This document shows positions 54,427 to 63,720 of a stretch of 64,000 bases of DNA, in pieces. Position 1 is the first letter of the stretch, and every line of letters starts with the position of its first letter. Source of the stretch: Roseinatronobacter monicus (GTDB taxonomy: Bacteria; Pseudomonadota; Alphaproteobacteria; Rhodobacterales; Rhodobacteraceae). The notes beneath the pieces are model-generated. The model ran no database searches and was not told the DNA's origin. It saw only the letters and a program-made list of their open reading frames with translations. The translations under genes were made by a program, and so were the position numbers. The DNA lies in the NCBI RefSeq assembly GCF_006716865.1, contig NZ_VFPT01000001.1:801001-865000 (forward strand). The letters run 5' to 3'.

Positions 54427-55536
54427 TCACTCTGCAATAAGCGCCGCTGCGATGGACTGCCACAACACCTCGACCGGTTCGACCCCGACCGACAGCCGGA
54501 TGAATCCCTCGGCCACTTCATCGCCCCAGCGCGCACGGCGTTCGGCGGCTGAATGGACCCCGCCGAAGCTGGTGGCCTGCTCAATCAACGGGCAGCGGGC
54601 AAGGAAGCGTTCTGCTGTCGCTGCATCGGCCAACTCAAAGCCGATCAGGAAGCCGCCATTGGTCATTTGCCCGCCAACTGCCTTGTGCGAGCGATCATTC
54701 GGTAACCCAGGATACCGCACGCCGCGCACTTCTGGATGCTGGGCCAGCCGCTCAGCAATGACTTCTGCTGACGCGCACATCCGGCTTAGGCGCACCTCCA
54801 GCGTCTCAAGCCCGCGATGAACCAGATAGGCCTCGAACGGGCCGGGCACCGATCCGGACTGCCGCCGCCAATCTGCTACGCGCGCCATCAAGGCCGCGTC
54901 CCGTCCCGCGACATGACCAAAGAGCGCATCGGAATGGCCCGACGGGGCCTTGGTGTCAGCGGCCACGACCAGATCGGCACCAAGATCCAGCGGGCGCTGA
55001 AGGATGGGGGTCATCGTGGTGTTGTCAACAATGACCCGCGCGCCCGCAGCATGGGCGCGCGCAACGATGGCGGCAATGTCGACAGTGTCGAGGCCGGGAT
55101 TCGAGGGCGTCTCGATATAGATGACGTCAAACCCCGCGAAATCTGCGGTTTCCATCTCATAGGTCGGGATCTGCACCACATCCACCCCGTAAACCTGTAG
55201 CATGTCACGACCCAACAGCCGGGTCACGTAATAACCATCCGAGGGGATCATCACGCGTGCCCCGGCCTTGAGACAGCACACAAGCGCCGCTGTAATCGCG
55301 GCCATCCCGGACGGAAATGAGACCACTTCGGCGTCCTCTAGTATAGCAAGCTGCGCTTCGACAGCGTCCCATGTGGGCTGGCCTGCGCGGCCATAGGAAT
55401 GCAGGGCACCTTGGGTTTGCGGCAGGTGAAAGGTAGTTGCGACCGAGATCGGGGGCACCACAGGCTCTCCCAATGCAAGGCCCGCTTTGCGGTGATGAAG
55501 TAGGCGGGCGATGCGCGCGTCGGTTTCGGCCGTCAT
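54427..55536 (-). CDS. Cystathionine gamma-lyase/synthase-family PLP enzyme
   Basis: A 369-residue trans-sulfuration-type enzyme. The PLP lysine is K196 in AADTKAPSGHSDALFGHV. Other marks are SYGRAGQPTWDAVE, SFPSGMAAITAAL, IETPSNPGLDTVDI and the end GFIRLSVGVEPVE. Family members make or split cystathionine or release methanethiol from methionine. Which one applies cannot be read here. The start at 55536 has AGGAAGC upstream. It is divergent from the MFS gene. Confidence 0.87.
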   Translation of the reverse strand: MTAETDARIARLLHHRKAGLALGEPVVPPISVATTFHLPQTQGALHSYGRAGQPTWDAVEAQLAILEDAEVVSFPSGMAAITAALVCCLKAGARVMIPSDGYYVTRLLGRDMLQVYGVDVVQIPTYEMETADFAGFDVIYIETPSNPGLDTVDIAAIVARAHAAGARVIVDNTTMTPILQRPLDLGADLVVAADTKAPSGHSDALFGHVAGRDAALMARVADWRRQSGSVPGPFEAYLVHRGLETLEVRLSRMCASAEVIAERLAQHPEVRGVRYPGLPNDRSHKAVGGQMTNGGFLIGFELADAATAERFLARCPLIEQATSFGGVHSAAERRARWGDEVAEGFIRLSVGVEPVEVLWQSIAAALIAE

Positions 55537-55810
55537 TTTGCTTCCTGCGAATCGTTCACGGTAAAAAAAGTGCCGTCGCTTGCCGATACCATTGGCTTTT
55601 CTGCGGGCGTTTGCTGACACCTAGCGGCTTGCCCCCCGCCACTCAACCCCTTGTTGAAGGGGCAGATGCTACTGTGAACCCCACGCTTGGATGCAACACG
55701 AAATACTTGATCAATCGGATAAATTGGTGAACTTGTTACCAAATGACGGGCGTTGCGCGGAGTTCTGCGTCTGCCCCCTGTTTTCGCAATCAATCTGTTA
55801 GGGTCTATGC

Positions 55811-57040
55811 ATGTCAGAGCAATTGGTTTTTGACAGCCGCTATTCATGGGCACGGCTGGCTGTAACGCTGGCGATTGCGACCATCGGCAATGTGGGCATG
55901 TGGTCGGTGATTGTCATCATGCCGGCCGTACAGGCGGAATTCGGGGTGTCGCGGGCGGATTCGTCTCTGCCCTATACGCTGACCATGTTGGGCTTTGGGT
56001 TGGGAAACCTGCTGATCGGCCGTGCAGTTGACCGGTTTGGTATCTCCAGCGCTTTGATTGGTGCGAGTCTGCTGTCGGGAATAGGGTATCTGGCCGCAGC
56101 AGCCAGCCCATCCATTCTGATATTATCTCTTGTGCATTTTGTGATCGGTTTGGGCTCTGCGGCGAGTTTCGGGCCACTGATTGCTGATATTTCGCACTGG
56201 TTCCAGCGCAGGCGCGGCATCGCTGTGGCAGTGGCGGCCAGCGGCAACTATCTGTCTGGTGCAATCTGGCCGATGATGCTGGCAGGGGTCTTGTCAGAGA
56301 ATGGGTGGCGCGCTGTGTGTCTTGCGCTGGCCGTGATCGTTACAGTGTTGCTGATCCCGTTGGCGCTGTTGCTGCGCCGCCGTGTTCCGGAACTGAGCAT
56401 GACAGCCGCTGCAAATTTCTCGCTGGCGAACCGTGCGGCCTGTGGCTTGTCACCGCGCGCGCTCGCATGGCTGCTCGCTTTGGCGGGGCTTGGCTGCTGC
56501 GTGGCCATGTCCATGCCGCAAGTGCATATCGTGGCACTTTGCGTTGACCGGGGGTTTGGTCCTGCCGTGGGTGCCGAGATGTTGTCGCTCATGCTGCTGG
56601 GGGGCGTGGTATCGCGGCTGATATCGGGGTTGATCGCGGACAAGTTGGGCGGCGTGTTGACGTTGCTTATCGGCTCGGTGTTGCAAATGCTGGCGCTGTT
56701 TCTTTATCTGCCAGCGGGCGGTCTTGTCTCGCTTTATATTGTCAGTCTGGTGTTCGGGCTTGCACAGGGCGGAATAGTTCCCGCTTATGCCTTGATCGTG
56801 CGCGAATACATGCCCGCACGCGAAGCAGGTGAACGGGTGGGCTTTGTGATCATGGCAACGATCCTTGGCATGGCGCTCGGCGGCTGGATGTCCGGCTGGA
56901 TTCATGACCTGACCGGGTCTTATCAGTTGGCGTTCGTGAACGGAATCGTCTGGAATGCGCTGAATATCGCAATCATGCTGCTGATCCTGACCCGCACCCT
57001 GCGCCCGCGCCGCGATCCCTCGGGCGGGTTGGCCGCCTAG
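55811..57040 (+). CDS. Major facilitator superfamily transporter
   Basis: A 409-residue carrier with 12 predicted helices in two halves. The MFS loop 2-3 motif reads GNLLIGRAVDRFG, and its counterpart in the second half reads SGLIADKLGG. The pattern is like the oxalate/formate and monocarboxylate (OFA/MCT) group. Location just before the tctCBA-tarD genes suggests a carboxylate substrate, but there is a separate promoter region between them. A near-palindrome TTGGTGAAC-TT-GTTACCAA lies at 55724-55742 upstream. Confidence 0.87.
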   Translation: MSEQLVFDSRYSWARLAVTLAIATIGNVGMWSVIVIMPAVQAEFGVSRADSSLPYTLTMLGFGLGNLLIGRAVDRFGISSALIGASLLSGIGYLAAAASPSILILSLVHFVIGLGSAASFGPLIADISHWFQRRRGIAVAVAASGNYLSGAIWPMMLAGVLSENGWRAVCLALAVIVTVLLIPLALLLRRRVPELSMTAAANFSLANRAACGLSPRALAWLLALAGLGCCVAMSMPQVHIVALCVDRGFGPAVGAEMLSLMLLGGVVSRLISGLIADKLGGVLTLLIGSVLQMLALFLYLPAGGLVSLYIVSLVFGLAQGGIVPAYALIVREYMPAREAGERVGFVIMATILGMALGGWMSGWIHDLTGSYQLAFVNGIVWNALNIAIMLLILTRTLRPRRDPSGGLAA

Positions 57041-57149
57041 AAACTCAAAACCTGAGCGTGACGTTCCGCCTGCGCCCGACAGTTCAGAAAGCATTGCAAT
57101 CAGTGCCGCGATAGTATCTTTTGTCGTCGGAAAAGTGGAGGAGACACTC

Positions 57150-58127
57150 GTGAACACTCAATTTACGCGCCGTGTGGCGCTTGCTGGCGCAGTTGCTTTG
57201 ATGGCGGTTCCCGCCTTTGGGCAAGACGGATGGCCAACCGGCCCTGTTCGTGTTTTTGTAGGATTTCCAGCCGGTTCATCGCCTGATACCCTTGCACGCA
57301 TTGTTGCCGACGAGTTGGCACAACGTTTGGGCCAACCCATCGTGATCGAAAACCGGCCCGGTGCGGGTGGCGTGATCGGTATACAACAGATGCTGGTTTC
57401 GGCGGGCGACGGGCACACATTTGGCACAACAATCAACGGACCGCTGACCACCGCACAGCGTATGATGGACAGCACTGGTTTCGATGTTGAGGCAGACATT
57501 CTGCCGGTTACACTGATCGCCACCTCGCCGCTGGTTCTTGCCGTTTCTGCCGATAGCGATGTGGACGATCTGGCAAGCTTCGTTGACGCCGCCGGGGTGG
57601 ATGCTGAAGCAATCGCCTATGGCTCGGTCGGGCAAGGGTCTGGCGCGCATCTGACTGCCGAATTGTTCGCAACCGAGGCGGGCGTCAGCATGCTGCACAT
57701 ACCCTTTACCAGCTATGCGGAGGTTACCACCTCGATTCTCGGGGGCGAGATTGACGCCGGTTTCATGGCCCCCTCCGCCGCCCTGCCGTATGTCGAGGCC
57801 GGAACCATGCGTATGCTGGGCATCACTTCGTCCGAACCGTTTGCACAGGCCCCTGACGTGCCGTTGATCGCCGGAAATGCCGGTCTGCCGGACGATTTCC
57901 GGGCCGAGCTGTGGAATGCCTTTATCGCGCCCGCGGGCACGGATGACGCCATCATCGACCGGCTGAACACCGAGATTGCAGACATCCTTGCTGACCCCAC
58001 AGTACAGGAGCAGCTGGTCAACATTGGCTGGCAGGCCGCACCGGGCTCGGCTGATGATCTGCGCGCGCGCATCGTCGAGGATACGGCGATGTGGGGGGCA
58101 GTGATCGACCGCGTCGAAGCACAGTAA
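57150..58127 (+). CDS. tctC: TctC/Bug-family periplasmic carboxylate-binding protein
   Basis: A 325-residue secreted binding protein of the tripartite tricarboxylate transporter. The GTG at 57150 is chosen because GGAGGAG precedes it, giving the signal peptide NTQFTRRVALAGAVALMAVPAFGQ with an Arg pair. The mature protein shows the Bug pattern: PTGPVRVFVGFPAGSSPDTLAR and ENRPGAGGVIG, then AYGSVGQGSGAHLTAELFA. The ligand is probably a dicarboxylate, with tartrate likely given tarD downstream. Confidence 0.92.
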   Translation: MNTQFTRRVALAGAVALMAVPAFGQDGWPTGPVRVFVGFPAGSSPDTLARIVADELAQRLGQPIVIENRPGAGGVIGIQQMLVSAGDGHTFGTTINGPLTTAQRMMDSTGFDVEADILPVTLIATSPLVLAVSADSDVDDLASFVDAAGVDAEAIAYGSVGQGSGAHLTAELFATEAGVSMLHIPFTSYAEVTTSILGGEIDAGFMAPSAALPYVEAGTMRMLGITSSEPFAQAPDVPLIAGNAGLPDDFRAELWNAFIAPAGTDDAIIDRLNTEIADILADPTVQEQLVNIGWQAAPGSADDLRARIVEDTAMWGAVIDRVEAQ

Positions 58128-58137
58128 AAGGTTCAAG

Positions 58138-58584
58138 ATGCAGCGCGACTGGCCCGACATCTTTGGTGGCTTGCTTTTGGCCATCTTGGGTGCCGGGGCA
58201 GCGCTCTGGGCTGCCATGTATTATGACATGGGCAGCTTGCGGCGCATGGGGCCGGGTTTCTTCCCTGTACTCTTGGGTGCCGCCTTGTTCCTGCTGGGTC
58301 TGGTCATCGCGCTGCCCGCACTGGCACGCAGCGCGGAGCCCCCAAAGATAGAGCCAGCGACTGCCCTTGCTGTGCTTGCAGCGATTGTGATCTTTGCGCT
58401 GAGCCTGTCGCGTCTGGGGCTTGCGGGGGCGACAGCGATCACGGTTCTGGTCGCATCCCTGCCTGCGCCGCGCAAGGGCTGGGTGTGGCGTATTGTGTTG
58501 GCTTTGGGCGTGACGGTGCTGACTGTGCTGGTGTTCAGCGTGGGCCTGCGCATGACCTTGCCTGTCTGGCCGCGCCTGTCATGA
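58138..58584 (+). CDS. tctB: TctB-family small membrane component
   Basis: A 148-residue protein with four predicted helices, the small subunit of tripartite tricarboxylate transporters. The conserved MGPGFFPVLLGAALFLLGL is present. It lies 10 bp after tctC and overlaps tctA in ATGA. Confidence 0.9.
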   Translation: MQRDWPDIFGGLLLAILGAGAALWAAMYYDMGSLRRMGPGFFPVLLGAALFLLGLVIALPALARSAEPPKIEPATALAVLAAIVIFALSLSRLGLAGATAITVLVASLPAPRKGWVWRIVLALGVTVLTVLVFSVGLRMTLPVWPRLS

Positions 58585-60071
58585 CGACGTGGGAAGGCCT
58601 GTTATTCGGCATCGGATTCGTCACGCAGCCAGAAGTGCTGATCTACTGCTTTCTGGGCGTAGTGCTGGGGACATTTGTTGGTGTCCTGCCTGGTATCGGG
58701 GCGATGGCGGCCATCTCGCTGCTGCTGCCAATTACCTATTACATCACCCCTGAAGCGGCCCTGATCATGCTGGCTGGCGTCTATTATGGCGCGCAATATG
58801 GCGGGGCGGTGGCCTCAATCCTGTTGCGGCTTCCGGGCACGCCGCAATCTGCCGTGACCACGCTGGACGGATACCCGATGGCGCAAAACGGGCGCGCCGG
58901 TGTGGCCCTGTTCACGGCGATGGCGTCGTCCTTTGTCGGCTCGATGATCGGGATACTTGTTCTGGTCCTGCTGGCAAACTGGTTGTCGCGCGCGGCCACG
59001 GCTTTTGGCGCGGCGGATTATGCCGCGATGATGATCCTTGGCCTTGTTGCGGCGTCCACAATTGGGACAGCCCGGCCCGCCAAGGGCTTTGCCATGGTGA
59101 CACTGGGCCTGTTGTTGGGCTGTATCGGTACAGACGTCAACTCGGGCGCGCAAAGGTTCACCTTCGGCCAGACAGAGCTTTTGGACGGGATCAACCTTGT
59201 CGCCCTTGCGATGGGCCTGTTCGGCGTGGCCGAGGTTATCGCAAATGTCCGCAACCCCGACCGGCAGAGCGTGGCGGCGCGTATAGGGCTACGGCGGCTG
59301 ATGCCGTCGCGGGATGATTTGCGCCGCATGATCTCGCCCATGCTGCGCGGCAGTGCGCTTGGCAGTTTCTTCGGCGCTTTGCCCGGCACCGGATCGACGC
59401 TGTCATCCTTTCTCAGCTATTCGATGGAACGACGGATCGCGCGCCGGCCAGAGAGGTTCGGGAAAGGCGCAGTCGAAGGTGTGGCGGGGCCGGAATCCGC
59501 CAACAACTCTGCCGCCATCACCGCGTTCGCACCCACATTGACCCTTGGCATTCCGGGCGATCCGATCATGGCGCTGCTGCTTGGTGCGCTGGTCATCCAC
59601 GGCATTCAGCCCGGCCCCATGATGCTGGAGGCGCGACCTGAAATGTTCTGGGGGCTGGTCGCCAGTTTCGGCATTGGCAATCTGTTGCTGCTGGTCCTGA
59701 ACCTGCCGCTGATCGGCATCTGGGTTGCGATGCTGCGCATTCCGTTCAACTACCTTTATCCGGCTATCCTCGTGTTCCTCTGCCTTGGCGTCTATTCGGT
59801 CAGGGGGCTAAGTTTTGATATCATGGCCGTGGCGGGGATAGGCCTTGCCGGATATTTGCTGGCGATTGCGAAATTCAGCCCAGCGTTGCTTTTACTGGGC
59901 TTTGTGCTTGGGCCGCTGATCGAGACAAATCTGCGCCGCGCGTTTCTGATTTCACGAGGTGATCCAATGATATTTCTTGAGCGGCCCATTGCCGCTGGTT
60001 TCGTCATTGCGACTGTCGCACTGCTACTTCTGCCTGTGTGGAAAGCGTGGCGTCGGCGTGCGCATTCGTAG
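58581..60071 (+). CDS. tctA: TctA-family large membrane component
   Basis: A 496-residue channel subunit with about 12 helices. TctA marks include GVLPGIGAMAAISLLLPITY, YYGAQYGGAVASILLRLPGT, FGALPGTGSTLSSFLSYSMER, ESANNSAA and GIPGDPIMALLLGALVIHG. The start is the ATG overlapping the tctB stop. Together with TctC and TctB it makes a cation-coupled importer. Confidence 0.95.
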   Translation: MTTWEGLLFGIGFVTQPEVLIYCFLGVVLGTFVGVLPGIGAMAAISLLLPITYYITPEAALIMLAGVYYGAQYGGAVASILLRLPGTPQSAVTTLDGYPMAQNGRAGVALFTAMASSFVGSMIGILVLVLLANWLSRAATAFGAADYAAMMILGLVAASTIGTARPAKGFAMVTLGLLLGCIGTDVNSGAQRFTFGQTELLDGINLVALAMGLFGVAEVIANVRNPDRQSVAARIGLRRLMPSRDDLRRMISPMLRGSALGSFFGALPGTGSTLSSFLSYSMERRIARRPERFGKGAVEGVAGPESANNSAAITAFAPTLTLGIPGDPIMALLLGALVIHGIQPGPMMLEARPEMFWGLVASFGIGNLLLLVLNLPLIGIWVAMLRIPFNYLYPAILVFLCLGVYSVRGLSFDIMAVAGIGLAGYLLAIAKFSPALLLLGFVLGPLIETNLRRAFLISRGDPMIFLERPIAAGFVIATVALLLLPVWKAWRRRAHS

Positions 60072-60090
60072 AGCGGGCAACCAGCCCGCT
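60072..60090 (+). terminator. Hairpin after tctA
   Basis: AGCGGGC-AACCA-GCCCGCT is a perfect 7-bp stem starting one base after the stop codon. No T-run follows. Confidence 0.55.
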
Positions 60091-60484
60091 TGCCACAACC
60101 GATGACCCAGAGTGCCTGTCTGGGCGACAACGAAACCCAAAGAAAGCCAGTCTTTTCGCCGCTATCTTCCGATCTGTACATCACAAGCGTCTTGCGTCCG
60201 ATCTGCATTCTGGATCTGCCTGCGGCACTATGGCCATTAGAATTGCAACTCTGATCCGGGGTCCGCTATGAGCTAGGAGCGAAAAGTCAGGATGCTGTTT
60301 GTTGCCAGCATCACACGGTCTTGGGTGCCGCTTTGGGGCGTTTCAAGAAACGTGTTATGCATGCCGAAGTCGTTCTTCGGACCAGCAAAAGGAAGAGTGC
60401 AACATTTTAGCGGCAGTACCCACTGCAAAGGATCACCAGACCGTCCCCGTCCTGAAAGCCACAAACGAATACCGGAGCCCAAAC
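60091..60484. other. Non-coding stretch between tctA and tarD
   Basis: About 390 bases contain no recognisable gene. The frame of tarD is open upstream to 60299, but that part (rich in Cys, Arg and Ser) is not conserved enzyme sequence. It must contain the tarD promoter unless tarD is read from tctC. Confidence 0.5.
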
Positions 60485-61651
60485 ATGCGCATCGTCGAAA
60501 TCCGCGAGAATGTCGCCTCAATCTCGTCAAATATATCCAATGCCTATATCGACTTCTCGCGGATGACGTGCTCGGTGGTCGCAATCATCACCGATGTGAT
60601 CCGAGACGGCAAACCAGTGGTCGGCTATGGCTACCACTCCAATGGCCGCTATGACGTGCAGGGCATTCTGCGCAATCGTATACTTCCCCGCCTGACCGAC
60701 GCAGACCCCGACAGCCTGCTTGATGACACTGGCAACAATCTTGATCCTTTCCGGATCTGGGATGTGATGATGAAAAACGAAAAACCGGGCGGGCATGGCG
60801 AGCGCCCGGTTGCCGTGGGTGCCGTAGACATGGCCGTCTGGGATGCAGTGGCAAAGATTGCCGATGTGCCGCTCTGGAAACTGCTTGCGGACCGCTATCG
60901 TGGCGGGGTCGCAGACGACAAGGTCTGGCTCTATGCGGCAGGCGGGTATTACTACCCCGGCAAGGACCACCGCGCGCTTCAGGCCGAGATGCAGAGCTAT
61001 CTCGACCGCGGCTACCGCGTCGTTAAAATGAAGATCGGCGGTGCGTCCCTTGATGAGGATCAGCGCCGCATCGAGGCCGCGCTCGAAGTCGTGGGCCACG
61101 GGCGCAACCTGTGTGTGGATGCCAATGGCCGTTTCGATCTGGATACAGCGATCAGGTATGCAGAAGCACTCGCGCCCTACAACCTGTTTTGGTATGAAGA
61201 GGCAGGCGATCCGCTGGACTATGCCCTGCAAGCCGAACTTGCCAACCATTACGATCATGCGATGGCGACGGGTGAAAACCTGTTTTCCCATCAGGATGCG
61301 CGCAACCTGCTGCGCCACGGCGGGATGCGACCCGACAGGGATTGGCTGCAATTCGACTGCTCGCTCAGCTACGGGCTGGTGGAATATCTGCGCACGCTGG
61401 ATGTGATGGCAGAAATGGGCTGGTCTTCACGGCGGGTGGTGCCGCATGGCGGGCATCAGCTTTCGCTCAATATGGCGGCCGGGCTGCATCTGGGGGGCAA
61501 TGAAAGTTATCCGGACGTGTTTCGCCCTTATAACGGGTTTGCTGATGACATTCCGGTCGAAGACGGCCATGTCCGCCTGCCCGACTCGCCCGGTATCGGT
61601 TTTGAGCGACGCGCCGAGTTGCTCGCCGACATGAAGCGACTGCTGGACTGA
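60485..61651 (+). CDS. tarD: D(-)-tartrate dehydratase (enolase superfamily, TarD-like)
   Basis: TarD dehydrates D-tartrate to oxaloacetate. The 388-residue protein aligns end to end, by recall, with the Bradyrhizobium enzyme. The catalytic KxK is K181-M-K183 in VVKMKIGG, Mg ligands are D212 (VDANGRF), E238 (YEEAGDP) and E264 (TGENLFSHQD), and the His is H321 in PHGGHQLSLN. EKPGGHGERPVAVG is a TarD hallmark. The ATG at 60485 has GGAG upstream. Placement after tctCBA suggests import plus breakdown of tartrate. Confidence 0.92.
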   Translation: MRIVEIRENVASISSNISNAYIDFSRMTCSVVAIITDVIRDGKPVVGYGYHSNGRYDVQGILRNRILPRLTDADPDSLLDDTGNNLDPFRIWDVMMKNEKPGGHGERPVAVGAVDMAVWDAVAKIADVPLWKLLADRYRGGVADDKVWLYAAGGYYYPGKDHRALQAEMQSYLDRGYRVVKMKIGGASLDEDQRRIEAALEVVGHGRNLCVDANGRFDLDTAIRYAEALAPYNLFWYEEAGDPLDYALQAELANHYDHAMATGENLFSHQDARNLLRHGGMRPDRDWLQFDCSLSYGLVEYLRTLDVMAEMGWSSRRVVPHGGHQLSLNMAAGLHLGGNESYPDVFRPYNGFADDIPVEDGHVRLPDSPGIGFERRAELLADMKRLLD

Positions 61652-62167
61652 ACTCTTTGGCGCAGGCGGGGCGAAGGGCTGTCGGGTAACCCCAAGTAGG
61701 GGGCTACCTCGATCTGTGTCGCGCGACAGTCCATTGATGCGACAGATCTGTGGGAATAACATTAGTCAGAATTGACGAGGCAACCTGATGGTTAAGACAC
61801 GTCAGTGCAATGACACGAAGTCAATCGTAGCAGGGGCAGACCATCGCACAGCCGTTTAGCCCGCGATCAGGTTGCGTTTGTCGGGAAGGAACAGACACAT
61901 ATCGCGCAGCTACCGGATTCGATTTGCAGCTTCATGGTCTGTTTGGTGCGGCGGTTTGCTGACTTCGCAGATATTGATTATGAGGGGGACGATGGGCGCG
62001 CGTGAGAAGCCTTGACGCAGGAAAAGGACGACTTGTCCAGTGCTACCCAGTGATCTACATAAGGGCGTTCAATTCTGCCCGTGCCCGTCGCTTGGCATTG
62101 TCGCGGGGGCAGGGGATTTCTCCGTGTACGCTACATCCACCGTCGGCAATCTAAAGATGCACAGAAA
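61652..62167. other. Non-coding stretch between tarD and dusA
   Basis: These 516 bases show no recognisable gene or repeat. Several stops occur in each frame and no domain was recognised. It may be eroded DNA, and it contains the dusA promoter. Confidence 0.5.
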
Positions 62168-63181
62168 ATGAAAGCGAAACATAATGCCAGACTGTCCGTC
62201 GCGCCGATGATGGATTGGACGGATCGGCATTGTCGGTTCTTTCACCGTCAATTGTCGCGCCATGCGCAACTGTATACCGAGATGGTGACTGCGCCTGCAC
62301 TTGTGCGCGGCAATGCGCTGCATTTGCTCCGGCATGACCCGCAGGAAAACCCGTTGGTCTTGCAACTCGGGGGCTCGGACCCGGTTGAACTGGCGCAAGC
62401 CGCGCGCATGGGGGCGGAGGCAGGGTATCAGGAGATCAACCTGAATTGCGGGTGTCCGTCTGATCGCGTGCAATCGGGCTGTTTTGGGGCCGTGTTGATG
62501 ACCCAACCCAATCTGGTGGGCGAAATTTGTGCGGCTATGCAAGCGGCAAGCCCGGCAGAGGTGAGTGTCAAATGCCGCATCGGTGTGGATGAACAAGACC
62601 CGCATGAGGCCTTGCCGAAGTTTCTTGAGGTGCTGTCGCAGGCTGGTGTTGGCCATGTCACAATCCACGCCCGCAAGGCGTGGCTGCAAGGTCTGTCGCC
62701 CAAAGATAACCGCGAGATCCCGCCGCTGGACTACCCTTTGGTTCTGGCAATGAAGGCCGAGTTCCCACATTTGCACATCAGCATCAATGGCGGGATCACG
62801 TCGCTGGCACAAGCGCGCGGGTTTCTGGATCAGGGGCTGGATGGAGTGATGATCGGCAGGGCTGCGTATCAGCGCCCCGCTGACCTGCTGCTGGGGGCCG
62901 ATGCCGAAATATTTGGCCAGTCCTCCACGACGACACTTCAATCTGCCATTGATGCCATGCGCCCCTACATTGCGCGAGAGCTTGCGCATGGAACGAAGCT
63001 TGCCTCGATCACCCGGCATATGTTGGGGCTTTTTGCAGGCAAGCCCGGTGCGCGCCACTGGCGCAGGGTGCTGTCCGAACAGGCCCATCGCCCGAACGCG
63101 GGGCTGGAAGTGATTGACATGGCCCTTGACGCGATGGCGCAGGCGGCCACCGCGCCCGCAGAGGCTGGCTCACAACTCTAG
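62168..63181 (+). CDS. dusA: tRNA-dihydrouridine synthase DusA
   Basis: A 337-residue flavoenzyme that reduces uridine in the tRNA D-loop. Motifs are SVAPMMDWTDRHCRFF, LQLGGSDP, INLNCGCPSDRV with the catalytic Cys, and VTIHARKAWLQGLSPKDNR, a DusA hallmark. The FMN-phosphate loop is NGGITSL with GVMIGRAAYQRP. The ATG at 62168 is chosen by homology; the ribosome site is weak. The 3' end overlaps the convergent DUF6477 gene by 4 bp. Confidence 0.95.
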   Translation: MKAKHNARLSVAPMMDWTDRHCRFFHRQLSRHAQLYTEMVTAPALVRGNALHLLRHDPQENPLVLQLGGSDPVELAQAARMGAEAGYQEINLNCGCPSDRVQSGCFGAVLMTQPNLVGEICAAMQAASPAEVSVKCRIGVDEQDPHEALPKFLEVLSQAGVGHVTIHARKAWLQGLSPKDNREIPPLDYPLVLAMKAEFPHLHISINGGITSLAQARGFLDQGLDGVMIGRAAYQRPADLLLGADAEIFGQSSTTTLQSAIDAMRPYIARELAHGTKLASITRHMLGLFAGKPGARHWRRVLSEQAHRPNAGLEVIDMALDAMAQAATAPAEAGSQL

Positions 63182-63522
63182 GCAGATATCGCGGGGCTGA
63201 TCGCATCGGGGCAGGGCAGGGCTGGGGCCGTGGGGCTGTGCATGTCAAGCAGGGCTTCATGCAACAGGGCCGTCATGACAGCGACATGCTCGGACGCGCT
63301 CCAGCTTGCGTCATGGGTGCGGCGGGCATGTTCAAGAGCGCGTTCGCGTTCCAGCAGTTGGGAGAGGGCCACGTGTGGTGTCGGCAGGCTGCGCGCCATT
63401 GGCAGGCCCAGCAAGCGCGCCAACCTGTGAGCGCGGTTGTAATCGCGCAAGGCATAGCGGGCCGATACAATCAAAAGGCGTGGGCGAATAAGCGTGTCTA
63501 ATACCGTTGTGGAAATGTGCAT
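63178..63522 (-). CDS. DUF6477 family protein
   Basis: A 114-residue protein opening with LDTLIRPRLLIVSARYALRDYNR, typical of DUF6477, a small family confined to Rhodobacterales. It is largely helical with many Arg and His residues. No function is known. It is divergent from the DUF6456 gene, as is common in this order. Confidence 0.8.
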   Translation of the reverse strand: MHISTTVLDTLIRPRLLIVSARYALRDYNRAHRLARLLGLPMARSLPTPHVALSQLLERERALEHARRTHDASWSASEHVAVMTALLHEALLDMHSPTAPALPCPDAISPAISA

Positions 63523-63720
63523 TCAGTTGTCCCCAATATTCTGAGCATGGTCATAATCGCACAGGCACACAGGGCGTTGCGCAGGATTTCGCACCAGCGC
63601 GCGGTAGCTTCAACAGGATTTAGGAATTTGTAACCATTCTGAGACTGTCGAAGGTCTGGTTAACAAACTGGTAACTTTGACACTCATAGGTTGAGAATTG
63701 GTTAGGGAGCGCGCGCTGAT

